Below, piece after piece: positions 1 through 7,510 of a stretch of 64,000 bases of DNA (its first letter is position 1; each line of letters opens with the position of its first letter). A program made the translations under genes and the position numbers. This DNA comes from Arenimonas sp. (GTDB lineage Bacteria; Pseudomonadota; Alphaproteobacteria; Rhizobiales; Rhizobiaceae): positions 62,001-126,000 of the forward strand of contig JAIBEK010000059.1 of the NCBI GenBank assembly GCA_019459145.1, given 5' to 3'. Below the pieces are notes generated by a model that was not told the origin of the DNA, made no database searches, and saw nothing but the letters and a program-made list of their open reading frames with translations.

Positions 1-1049
1 TTGATCGTCGTTGCGCCGCAATCGAGCGCGCCGCGGAAGATGTAGGGGAAGCACAGGACGTTGTTGACCTGGTTGGGAAAGTCGGAGCGGCCGGTGCAGA
101 TCATCGCGTCGGGGCGGGCCGCGCGGGCCAGTTCCGGCATGATCTCCGGCGTCGGATTGGCAAGCGCCATGATCAGCGGCTTTTCCGCCATCTGCACGAG
201 AAGTTCGGGCTTCAGCACGCCGGCTGCGGACAGTCCGAGGAACACGTCGGCGCCCTCGATCGATTCGGCCAGCATGCGCTTGTCGCTGACCTGAGCATAG
301 ACCGACTTCCACTGGTCCATCAACGCTTCACGGCCGACATAGACCAGGCCCTCGATGTCGTGCACCCAGATATTTTCCCGCCGGGCGCCGAGAATCACCA
401 GAAGGTTCAAGCAGGCCAGCGCCGCAGCGCCCGCGCCCGAGGCGACGATCTTGACGTCCTCGATCTTCTTGCCGGCCAGTTCCAGGCCGTTGAGAATGGC
501 GGCCGCGACGATGATCGCCGTCCCGTGCTGGTCGTCGTGGAAAACCGGAATGTTCATCTTGTCGCGCAACTGCTGCTCGACTTCGAAGCATTCCGGCGCC
601 TTGATGTCCTCGAGATTGATGCCGCCGAAGGTCGGCTCGAGCGCCGAGACGGTGGAGACCATCGAATCGACGGTCATGGCGTCGATCTCGATGTCGAAAA
701 CGTCGATGCCGGCGAACTTCTTGAACAAGACGGCCTTGCCTTCCATCACCGGCTTGGAGGCGAGCGGTCCGATATTGCCGAGCCCGAGCACGGCAGTGCC
801 ATTGGAAATGACGGCGACGAGATTGCCGCGCGCGGTGTAGTCGGCGGCGGTCTCCGGCGCGTCGCGGATGGCCAGGCAAGGGGCAGCGACACCGGGCGAA
901 TAGGCAAGCGCGAGGTCGCGCTGGTTGCCGAGCGGCTTGGTCGCCTGGATCTCCAGCTTTCCCGGTCGCGGATAGCGATGGTAGAAAAGTGCCTGTTCGT
1001 CGAGATCGGCGCTGGGGGCTGCCGGCTTGTTCTTGTCGGTGGTATCCAT
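1..1049 (-). CDS. maeB: NAD(P)-dependent malic enzyme, N-terminal part (cut by window edge)
   Basis: Oxidatively decarboxylates malate to pyruvate in the cytoplasm, feeding pyruvate/acetyl-CoA or NADPH pools. About 349 residues are visible, starting [10 protein letters not shown]; the C-terminus lies beyond base 1. The malic-enzyme N domain carries YSPGV with the catalytic-type Tyr near residue 50. HDDQHGTA near 171-178 is a metal/substrate motif, and GAGAA near 205-209 marks the start of the Rossmann NAD(P)-binding domain. Rhizobial enzymes of this type usually continue into a C-terminal phosphotransacetylase-like domain (about 760-770 aa), which cannot be checked here. Whether this is the NAD (Dme) or NADP (Tme) form cannot be decided. 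An inverted repeat lies 28 bases upstream of the start. Confidence 0.93.
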   Translation of the reverse strand, partial: MDTTDKNKPAAPSADLDEQALFYHRYPRPGKLEIQATKPLGNQRDLALAYSPGVAAPCLAIRDAPETAADYTARGNLVAVISNGTAVLGLGNIGPLASKPVMEGKAVLFKKFAGIDVFDIEIDAMTVDSMVSTVSALEPTFGGINLEDIKAPECFEVEQQLRDKMNIPVFHDDQHGTAIIVAAAILNGLELAGKKIEDVKIVASGAGAAALACLNLLVILGARRENIWVHDIEGLVYVGREALMDQWKSVYAQVSDKRMLAESIEGADVFLGLSAAGVLKPELLVQMAEKPLIMALANPTPEIMPELARAARPDAMICTGRSDFPNQVNNVLCFPYIFRGALDCGATTI

Positions 1050-1076
1050 GCTTTTCCGTGTCCGGTTCATTCACTG

Positions 1077-1094
1077 GTATGCGATCCTGCATAC
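1077..1094. promoter_or_regulatory. inverted repeat upstream of malic enzyme gene
   Basis: GTATGC and GCATAC form perfect 6-base arms around a 6-base spacer, 28 bases upstream of the malic enzyme ATG. Size and position fit a dimeric repressor or activator site. The regulator is not identifiable from this window, and the function is inferred only from symmetry and placement. Confidence 0.4.
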
Positions 1095-1225
1095 ACCAAA
1101 TGAACCGGACTGGGAGTACCCCGCCGCTCTGCTCACCGATTTTGTCGGCCCGCAACCGGTTGGGGACAATCCTCACGGGCGAGGGAACATGAAACGCAAT
1201 CGCCGCACAGGCAGTTGAGAGGCGA

Positions 1226-1411
1226 TCAGGTCGAGGGCGAGATGACCGGCGGCAGGGAGGTCGGACGCAGGCCAAACTTCGACTGGGCGCATTGTTCGGC
1301 GGTAAGGCCGGCCTTGGCGCAGGCGACCGACTTCTCGTCGGCGGTGCGGGTGGTCTGGGAGCAGCCGGCAAGCGCGGTCAGCATCAATGTGGCGACAAGC
1401 AGTTTCTTCAT
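1226..1411 (-). CDS. small lipoprotein, 61 aa
   Basis: The protein starts MKKLLVATLMLTALAGCSQT. It has a positively charged start, a hydrophobic segment and a lipobox (LAGC) with the lipidated Cys at residue 17, so it should be processed by signal peptidase II and anchored in the envelope. The mature part is about 45 residues with two further cysteines and no domain I recognise. It is transcribed divergently from the TetR-family gene at 1596, with a perfect palindrome between them, so it is the likely target of that regulator. The coding sequence is short, but the signal peptide makes it convincing. Confidence 0.75.
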   Translation of the reverse strand: MKKLLVATLMLTALAGCSQTTRTADEKSVACAKAGLTAEQCAQSKFGLRPTSLPPVISPST

Positions 1412-1467
1412 GAGGGATCTCCAGAATTTGGTTTTGGTTGGAAGGAAGTGAACTGATGCGGTCTATG

Positions 1468-1502
1468 TTGAACACAGGTGTTCAAATGTCAACATTGATG
1501 TT
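1468..1502. promoter_or_regulatory. palindromic operator candidate in divergent promoter
   Basis: TTGAACACAGGTGTTCAA at 1468-1485 is a perfect 18-base palindrome (8-base arms, 2-base centre). It is followed at 1491-1502 by AACATTGATGTT, a second dyad. Both lie in the gap between the lipoprotein gene (leftward) and the TetR regulator gene (rightward). Size and spacing are typical of TetR-family operators. I infer that the adjacent TetR protein binds here and controls both promoters. Confidence 0.6.
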
Positions 1503-1595
1503 TTCGGTGGCGGATGCTATGGCAACCGTCTCGCGCTTGGCTTGACAGCAGCCCCCCGTTGCCAAGGATGGGGATGGAAAACCGAGGAGGGTCGC

Positions 1596-2201
1596 GTGAA
1601 ATCTGTCGTTCAGTGCCGTATCCACGAGGCGGCGATGCGTCTCTTTGCCCGGGTCGGTGCATGTCGGGTGAATGTCAGCGATCTCGCAGAAGAGGCGGGG
1701 GTCGCGCGGGGCACGATCTACAATACTGTGCCCAATCCCGACAGCCTGTTCGAGGATGTCGCCGGTGATCTCGCCGGCGAAATGCAGGAACGCGTGCGCA
1801 CCAGCATTGACGGCCTCGAGGATCCGGCGGCCAGGCTCGCCTGCGGCATCCGCCTGTTCATTCGCCGGGCGCACGAGGAACCGCAATGGGGCCGCTTCAT
1901 CGTGCATTTCGGTTTCAGCAACAAGTCGCTGCGGGGGCTTTTGACCGCCTCGCTCACCGACGAAATGGGCGAGGCGATCACACGTGGCCGCTATGGCATC
2001 GCCCCCGACCAGGTGACGTCGATGGTGGCGGTGATCGGCGGCGCGACGCTGTCGGGCATGATGCTGGTGCAGGAGGGCTACAAGAGCTGGCGCGACGCCG
2101 GCAGCGAGGTGGCCGAGTTCATTCTGGTCGCCATGGGCATCGGGCGCGCCGAGGCGGCGCAAATCGCGCGATGCGAACTGCCGCAATTGAAGGACGCCTG
2201 A
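1596..2201 (+). CDS. TetR/AcrR family transcriptional regulator
   Basis: A 201-aa one-component repressor. The N-terminal helix-turn-helix spans about residues 20-45 (VSDLAEEAGVARGTIYNTV), followed by the usual LFxDV helix and a variable ligand-binding domain. The start chosen is GTG at 1596 because GAGGAGG sits 5 bases upstream. An in-frame start at 1542 would add 18 residues without a good ribosome site. The recognition-helix end reads YNTVPNPDSLF, where many family members have YxxFxxKxxLF, so the DNA-contact turn is somewhat unusual. The ligand is unknown. The likely targets are its own promoter and the divergent lipoprotein gene, through the palindrome at 1468-1485. Confidence 0.88.
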   Translation: MKSVVQCRIHEAAMRLFARVGACRVNVSDLAEEAGVARGTIYNTVPNPDSLFEDVAGDLAGEMQERVRTSIDGLEDPAARLACGIRLFIRRAHEEPQWGRFIVHFGFSNKSLRGLLTASLTDEMGEAITRGRYGIAPDQVTSMVAVIGGATLSGMMLVQEGYKSWRDAGSEVAEFILVAMGIGRAEAAQIARCELPQLKDA

Positions 2202-2294
2202 GCCGGCCGCAGGGGATGGCGCAAGCCGGTGTCATGTTCCTGAAACAAGAGTCTGATTTGGAAAAAGGGCAAAGGCTCGTCAAGCGAGAGGCCC

Positions 2295-3164
2295 ATGACC
2301 GTGAATACAGATCCGGAAATCCGTCACTACAGAACCCTGTTCATTTCCGACGTGCATCTCGGCTCGAAGGCGGCCAAGGCGGACTTCCTGCTCGATTTCC
2401 TGCGCACCCACGAGGCGGAGACGATTTTCCTGGTCGGCGACATCGTCGACGGCTGGCGGCTGAAGCGCAGCTGGTACTGGCCGCAGGACTGCAACGACGT
2501 CGTACAGAAACTGCTGCGCAAGGCCCGCAAGGGAACCCGGATCGTCTACATTCCCGGCAATCACGACGAATTCCTGCGCGGCTTTCCGGGCACGCATTTC
2601 GGCGGCATCGAGGTTGCCGAACGGATGATCCACGAGACCGCCGACGGCAAGAAATACCTGGTGCTGCATGGCGACGAATTCGATGTCGTGGTGCGCAATG
2701 CCCGCCTCGTCGCCTATCTTGGCGACTGGGCCTATGACATGGCGATCAACATCAACATCCTCCTGGCAGCGATCCGCCGCAAGCTCGGCATGCCCTATTG
2801 GTCGTTCTCCGCGTGGGCCAAGCTGCAGGTCAAGCAGGCGGTCAACTTCATCGGTGAATTCCAGAAGGTTGTTGCCGAGGAAGCCCGGCGCAACGATGTC
2901 GACGGCGTCATCTGTGGTCACATCCACCATGCGGTGATGGAAGACATTGATGGGATCCACTACGTCAACACCGGCGACTGGGTGGAAAGCTGCACGGCGA
3001 TCGTCGAACACCACGACGGGCGCTTCGAGCTGATCTCCTGGGGACACCGGATCGGCGCCGCTTCGAAGAAGGTCGCACCGCTCGCCCTGCCGCGGCCTCT
3101 CGCGGTCGCTGTTGCAGCCGCCGCGTCGGAACCGGTGGAGGCCAAGGACATTCAGGCGGCGTGA
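2295..3164 (+). CDS. LpxH-like metallophosphoesterase (UDP-2,3-diacylglucosamine diphosphatase family)
   Basis: A 289-aa calcineurin-like phosphoesterase. The metal-binding blocks are in order: SDVHLG (about residues 18-23), GDIVDGW, GNHDEF, LHGDEFD and GHIHH near residue 200. The LHGD block and the arrangement resemble LpxH, which hydrolyses UDP-2,3-diacylglucosamine in lipid A synthesis. Alphaproteobacteria generally use LpxI for that step, so the true substrate here is open. GAGAGG lies just upstream of the ATG. The gene precedes the Mla lipid transport operon with a terminator-like hairpin between, which suits an envelope-lipid role. The C-terminal 45 residues are Ala/Pro-rich and probably disordered. 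Confidence 0.85.
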   Translation: MTVNTDPEIRHYRTLFISDVHLGSKAAKADFLLDFLRTHEAETIFLVGDIVDGWRLKRSWYWPQDCNDVVQKLLRKARKGTRIVYIPGNHDEFLRGFPGTHFGGIEVAERMIHETADGKKYLVLHGDEFDVVVRNARLVAYLGDWAYDMAININILLAAIRRKLGMPYWSFSAWAKLQVKQAVNFIGEFQKVVAEEARRNDVDGVICGHIHHAVMEDIDGIHYVNTGDWVESCTAIVEHHDGRFELISWGHRIGAASKKVAPLALPRPLAVAVAAAASEPVEAKDIQAA

Positions 3165-3179
3165 ACTTGCGGCCCACCG

Positions 3180-3204
3180 TCGCCCCACCTTGGTGGCGAT
3201 TTTT
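3180..3204 (+). terminator. probable intrinsic terminator after LpxH-like gene
   Basis: TCGCCCCACC and GGTGGCGA pair with a two-base bulge and a tight loop, followed by five T. It lies 16 bases after the stop codon of the phosphoesterase gene. Confidence 0.55.
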
Positions 3205-3323
3205 GTGGCTTGAAGGTGACGCAGGCCGACAAACGCTTTCTTAAGGATTTTCATTGTCCTGCGGTCTGGATATACTGCGCTCCAGAATGATTTGCGCCGC
3301 CAGACCGATTTGGCCAAGCCTGC

Positions 3324-4502
3324 GTGCCGCAATGCGTGGAAGTTGTCAGAGCCTTGAAGTCCGTACATCCAGAGAGCGCCGCGATCGGCATCGATGAACT
3401 GCCGGGCGAAGGGCATCGCATCCGGCTGTCCGGTGCCTGGCGCAACAACAGCCTTGGGCCGCTTCTGCAGAACAATGGCCGACTGGTCCCGGCCAATGGC
3501 GGCAAGTCGCTCGAAATCGACCTCAATGCCGTCTCCGAAATGGACATGGCCGGCGCCTGGCTGGTTCGACGCTTCATCGCGGTGCGCCAGAAGGAGGGCG
3601 CCGAGGTGAGGCTGGCCGGGGGTACGCCGGCGATGCGGGAATTGTTGCGGGTCCTGCCGGAAGACGTCAAGCATCCGCCGCCGCCGCCGGCAAAGGGGCC
3701 GCTGTTCCAGCGGCTGTTCGCACCGGTCGGCAAGGCGATGGTCAATCTCTGGTCGGACGTCGTGGCGATGATGTTCGTTCTCGGCTCCGCCGTCCACGGA
3801 GCGCAAACCAAGCTCGGCCGCGGCAGCGGCATTTCACCGGCCTCGGTGGTCACCCAGATGGACCATATGGGTGTTAGGGCGGTGCCGATCGTCGCGCTCA
3901 TGTCCTTTCTGATCGGTGCGATCATCGCCCAGCAGGGGGCGTTCCAGCTACGCTATTTCGGCGCGGAGATTTTCGTCGTCGACCTGGTCGGGATCTTGCA
4001 GTTGCGCGAGATCGGCGTGCTGCTGACCGCGATCATGGTTGCGGGTCGGTCTGGCAGCGCGATCACGGCCGAGATCGGCTCGATGAAGATGCGCGAGGAG
4101 ATCGACGCGCTCAAGGTCATCGGGCTCAATCCGATCGGCGTGCTGGTCTTTCCGCGGCTGGTAGCCCTGACGATCGTCCTGCCTTTGCTGACCATCCTGG
4201 CGAATTTTTCCGCCCTTTACGGTGCGGCCCTGGTGGCGTGGAGCTATTCGGGCATCACCTTCGACGTCTTCACCACCCGCCTGCATTCGGCGGTCGACTA
4301 TTCGACCGTGGCATCGGGCATGATCAAGGCGCCGTTCATGGCGCTGATCGTCGGCATCGTCTCGGCGGTGGAGGGGATGAAGGTGGGCGGCAGCGCCGAA
4401 TCGCTCGGCAGGCATGTGACGGCCGCCGTGGTGAAATCGATCTTCGTGGTCATCCTCGTCGATGCCCTGTTCGCCATGTTCTATTCGGCGATCGACTTTT
4501 GA
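3324..4502 (+). CDS. mlaE: MlaE-type lipid transport permease with N-terminal STAS domain
   Basis: Inner-membrane permease of an MCE/Mla phospholipid transporter that moves lipid between the inner and outer membranes. The first 115 residues form a STAS-like domain (LEIDLNAVSEMDMAGAWLV), the job done by the separate MlaB protein in E. coli. A Pro run (about 117-122) links it to a 260-residue MlaE permease domain with several hydrophobic spans and the family block GRSGSAITAEIGSM. The start codon is uncertain: GTG at 3324 is used, GTG at 3336 is an alternative, and neither has a strong ribosome site. It heads a tight operon with the ATPase 8 bases downstream. Confidence 0.92.
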   Translation: MPQCVEVVRALKSVHPESAAIGIDELPGEGHRIRLSGAWRNNSLGPLLQNNGRLVPANGGKSLEIDLNAVSEMDMAGAWLVRRFIAVRQKEGAEVRLAGGTPAMRELLRVLPEDVKHPPPPPAKGPLFQRLFAPVGKAMVNLWSDVVAMMFVLGSAVHGAQTKLGRGSGISPASVVTQMDHMGVRAVPIVALMSFLIGAIIAQQGAFQLRYFGAEIFVVDLVGILQLREIGVLLTAIMVAGRSGSAITAEIGSMKMREEIDALKVIGLNPIGVLVFPRLVALTIVLPLLTILANFSALYGAALVAWSYSGITFDVFTTRLHSAVDYSTVASGMIKAPFMALIVGIVSAVEGMKVGGSAESLGRHVTAAVVKSIFVVILVDALFAMFYSAIDF

Positions 4503-4510
4503 GGGGCGGG

Positions 4511-5338
4511 ATGGACGACATGGCGCCGGTTGCGAGCGAGGACGAACGCGAGAAGGTTCTGTCGGTCAAGGGACTGACGGTCGGCTTCGGCAGCAAGATC
4601 GTGCTCGACAACCTCGATCTCGATATCTATCGCGGCGAGATCCTCGGTTTCGTCGGAGCGTCGGGCGCCGGCAAGTCGGTGCTGATGCGCACGGTTCTGC
4701 GCCTGCTGCCGCGACGGTCCGGAACGATCGAAATTCTGGGCTCCGATTATAATACGGTGGACGAGCGCACACGGATGGAACTCGACACGCGGCTGGGCGT
4801 CTTGTTCCAGCACGGTGCGCTGTTCTCGGCGTTGACCGTCAAGGAGAACATCCAGCTGCCGATGCGTGAATATCTCGACCTGCCGAAGTGGCTGATGGAT
4901 GAGCTTGCCTATCTCAAGCTGGATCTGGTCGGCCTCGACCCGGATGCGGCGGACAAATATCCGTCGGAACTGTCCGGGGGGATGATCAAGCGCGCGGCGC
5001 TGGCGCGCGCGCTGGCGCTCGACCCGGATCTCGTCTTCCTCGACGAGCCGACCTCCGGCCTCGACCCGATCGGCGCTGCGGAATTCGACGAGCTGATCGC
5101 GAGGCTGCGCGACACGCTGGGGCTCACCGTCTATATGGTCACCCATGACCTCGACAGCCTGTTTTCGGTCTGCGACCGCATCGCCGTTCTCGGGCAAAAG
5201 CGAGTCTTGGTCGAAGGCACCTTAGACGATATGCTCGCCAGCGAAGATCCGTGGGTGAAATCCTATTTCAGGGGCAAGCGGGCCCGTTCCATTCCTCGCC
5301 GGGGCGACCCGGTGGCATCCGGTAGAGTGACTGACTGA
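4511..5338 (+). CDS. mlaF: MlaF-type ABC transporter ATPase
   Basis: A 275-aa ATPase that powers the Mla lipid transporter. It has Walker A GASGAGKS (residues 49-56), Q-loop FQHGALF (about 99-105), signature LSGGM (154-158), Walker B LVFLDEP (174-180) and a switch His in VTHDLDS. The start is ATG 4511, just after the permease stop. A longer upstream reading frame exists but runs inside the permease gene. The stop overlaps the next start (TGATG), which indicates translational coupling with mlaD. Confidence 0.95.
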   Translation: MDDMAPVASEDEREKVLSVKGLTVGFGSKIVLDNLDLDIYRGEILGFVGASGAGKSVLMRTVLRLLPRRSGTIEILGSDYNTVDERTRMELDTRLGVLFQHGALFSALTVKENIQLPMREYLDLPKWLMDELAYLKLDLVGLDPDAADKYPSELSGGMIKRAALARALALDPDLVFLDEPTSGLDPIGAAEFDELIARLRDTLGLTVYMVTHDLDSLFSVCDRIAVLGQKRVLVEGTLDDMLASEDPWVKSYFRGKRARSIPRRGDPVASGRVTD

Positions 5339-6708
5339 TGGAAACCAAAGCCAATTATGCGATCGTCGGATTTTTCACGATACTCGTCATCGCGGCCGCC
5401 TTCGGCTTCGTCTACTGGATGGCGGAATATGGTCGCGGCGGGACGCTCGCGCCGCTCGCAATCCGCATCCCGGGTTCGGCCAACGGCCTGAGCATCGGCT
5501 CGCCGGTGCGCTTCAACGGTATTGCCGTCGGTTCCGTGCGCAGCCTCTATATCGACAAGGAGGATCCGCAGTTCTCCGTGGCCTTCACCGAGGTTCGCGC
5601 CGATGCGCCGGTCACCGCCTCGACCAAGGCGGTGCTGGAGATCCAGGGCCTGACCGGAGCCGCCTATATCGAGCTTTCCGGGGGCAATGCGGGTGATGCC
5701 AACATTCTCGAAAAGGCCATCGCCACCGGCGAGCCGGCAGTCTTGCTGGCCGACCAGTCGAGCGTTACCAACCTGCTGGCGACTGCCGACAAGATCCTCA
5801 AGCGCGCCGACGATGCGATCGGGCAATTGCAGGGCTTCATCACCGATGCCCGCGATCCTTTGACCAAGACGGTCCAGAACGCCGAGACCTTCTCCAGGTC
5901 GCTGGCCGACAATGCCGACGGCATCGACAAGTTCCTCGAAAGCGTCAGCGCGTTGTCGAATTCGGTGTCCGGACTGTCGGGGCGGCTCGATTCCACTCTT
6001 GGCGCAGCCGAGAGCCTGTTCAAGGCGCTCAATTCGGACAAGATCGACAAGATCCTGACCAATACCGAAGCGTTTACCGGCAATTTCGCCGATGCCTCGG
6101 ACACGATCGGCCCGGCCATCGAGACCTTCCGCGAGACCGCGGCGACGTTCCAGAAGTTTGGCGAGAATGCCGACAAGACGCTGTCGCGGGTCGACGATGT
6201 CGTCGCTGCGGTCGATGCGCAGAAGATCACCAAGGTCATGGACGATGTCTCCGTCGCCTCCGCCGATGCGCGCGAGGCGATCAGCGGCTTCAAGGATTTG
6301 AGCCAGAGCATCACCGACCGCACCCAGGACATCGACCAGGCGATCACGGATTTCACCCAGCTTTCCAGCAAGCTGAACAATGCCTCGGACCAGATCGACG
6401 GCATCCTGACCAAGGTAGACGCCTTCCTCGGCTCCGGCGAGGCGGATTCGCTGAGCGCCGAAGCGCGCAAGACGCTGGTATCGATCCGTGGTGCCGCCGA
6501 CAACCTGAACTCGAAGATCGGCCCGATCGCCGACAATCTGGCGCGCTTCTCCAATACCGGGCTGAGAGACATCCAGTCGCTGGTGACCGATACGCGCCAG
6601 ACGGTGCGCGGTCTGAACGACGCGATCACCAATTTTGACAATGATCCGCAGCGCCTGCTGTTCGGCGGGGAAAACGTCAAGCAATATGACGGGCGGACCA
6701 GACGATGA
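5338..6708 (+). CDS. mlaD: MCE-family substrate-binding protein, MlaD-like
   Basis: A 456-aa periplasmic lipid-binding component anchored in the inner membrane. One N-terminal transmembrane helix (about residues 8-30) is followed by a single MCE domain (about 40-115, containing GSANGLSIGSPVRFNG). A long segment of roughly 300 residues, rich in Asp/Ala/Ser with heptad character, resembles the helical extensions that form tubes or needles in larger MCE proteins. It is much longer than E. coli MlaD (183 aa) but normal for alphaproteobacterial members. It overlaps mlaF by one base and the next gene's longest frame by four. Confidence 0.93.
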   Translation: METKANYAIVGFFTILVIAAAFGFVYWMAEYGRGGTLAPLAIRIPGSANGLSIGSPVRFNGIAVGSVRSLYIDKEDPQFSVAFTEVRADAPVTASTKAVLEIQGLTGAAYIELSGGNAGDANILEKAIATGEPAVLLADQSSVTNLLATADKILKRADDAIGQLQGFITDARDPLTKTVQNAETFSRSLADNADGIDKFLESVSALSNSVSGLSGRLDSTLGAAESLFKALNSDKIDKILTNTEAFTGNFADASDTIGPAIETFRETAATFQKFGENADKTLSRVDDVVAAVDAQKITKVMDDVSVASADAREAISGFKDLSQSITDRTQDIDQAITDFTQLSSKLNNASDQIDGILTKVDAFLGSGEADSLSAEARKTLVSIRGAADNLNSKIGPIADNLARFSNTGLRDIQSLVTDTRQTVRGLNDAITNFDNDPQRLLFGGENVKQYDGRTRR

Positions 6709-6737
6709 CGAACAGGACGGCAAGGGGCAGGGATCAG

Positions 6738-7355
6738 ATGGGCGGAACCGCTATCATGGCGCGTTGCACGACGGCAATGAAGGCGGCGATCCTCGTGCCG
6801 CTGCTGGTCGCGGGACTTTCGTCCTGCGGCTCGAAGGCTTCGAACGATACGTTCGACATCACGGCCGCGCCGGATGTGAAGACCAGCTCGCCGGTCCGCA
6901 GCCGTCAACTGCTGGTCGCCGATCCGTCGGCGCTGAAGGCATTGGACAGCGAACAGGTCCTAGTGCGCGTCTCCCCCTCGGAGATCCGCTATCTGTCGAA
7001 CGCGCAGTGGAGCGACAAGCTCACCCGAATGGTGCAGGCGAAACTCGTCGAGACCTTCGAGAACACCGGCAAGCTCGACGGCGTCGGCAAGCCGGGGCAG
7101 GGCCTGGCGATCGACTACCAGCTGATCACCGACGTTCGGGCCTTCGAGATCGATACGGTCGGCTCCGATCGGGGGGTCGTCGAGATTTCCGTCAAGCTGC
7201 TCAATGACCGCAACGGCTCGGTCAAGGCGCAGAAGGTGTTCAGCGCCAGCCAGCCGGCGTCGGGAACGTCGAACGAAGCCTTTATCCGCGCCATGGATCA
7301 GGCCTTTGCCCGGGTCAGCGCCGAGATCGTCGCCTGGACACTTCTCCAACTCTGA
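6738..7355 (+). CDS. ABC-type transport auxiliary lipoprotein (PqiC/YmbA-like)
   Basis: About 205 aa, with a signal peptide and lipobox (VAGLSSC) whose Cys would be the mature N-terminus. The remainder resembles the auxiliary lipoprotein family linked to MCE transporters, outer-membrane partners comparable to PqiC. ATG 6738 is preferred because AGGGA lies 6 bases upstream. ATG 6705 would overlap mlaD by four bases, and ATG 6777 gives the shortest signal peptide. As the last gene of the Mla operon it probably forms the outer-membrane end of the lipid pathway. No MlaC or MlaA gene is seen nearby. Confidence 0.82.
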   Translation: MGGTAIMARCTTAMKAAILVPLLVAGLSSCGSKASNDTFDITAAPDVKTSSPVRSRQLLVADPSALKALDSEQVLVRVSPSEIRYLSNAQWSDKLTRMVQAKLVETFENTGKLDGVGKPGQGLAIDYQLITDVRAFEIDTVGSDRGVVEISVKLLNDRNGSVKAQKVFSASQPASGTSNEAFIRAMDQAFARVSAEIVAWTLLQL

Positions 7356-7420
7356 ACGCATCGGTCTGATCGGCAAGCTTGCCCGACGCTCTATCGCGGC
7401 GGCCAGCCAGGAGAAGAACA

Positions 7421-7466
7421 AACGAAAGCCCCGACGCCTGGGAAGGCGCCGGGGCTTTCGTTTTTC
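7421..7466. terminator. strong hairpin terminator between convergent mla operon and gpr
   Basis: Two 18-base arms (AACGAAAGCCCCGACGCC and its complement, one mismatch) flank a 6-base loop. On the + strand the right arm runs into TTTTT. On the minus strand the structure also ends in T, so it may stop both the Mla operon and the convergent giant gene. Confidence 0.85.
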
Positions 7467-7510
7467 GTGATGCAGAGGAAGTCCGGCGGTCACCCGCCAG
7501 CCACTTCTGT

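Noticed and set aside
1542..1595. Longer TetR N-terminus from position 1542
   Set aside because: The extra 18 residues (Cys/Trp/Gly-rich) do not look like the family and lack a ribosome site; GTG 1596 has an excellent one.
5263..6723. 486-codon minus-strand frame opposite mlaD
   Set aside because: Low-complexity Asp/Gly/Arg/Val product typical of antisense to a repetitive helix; mlaD is supported by domain and operon overlap.
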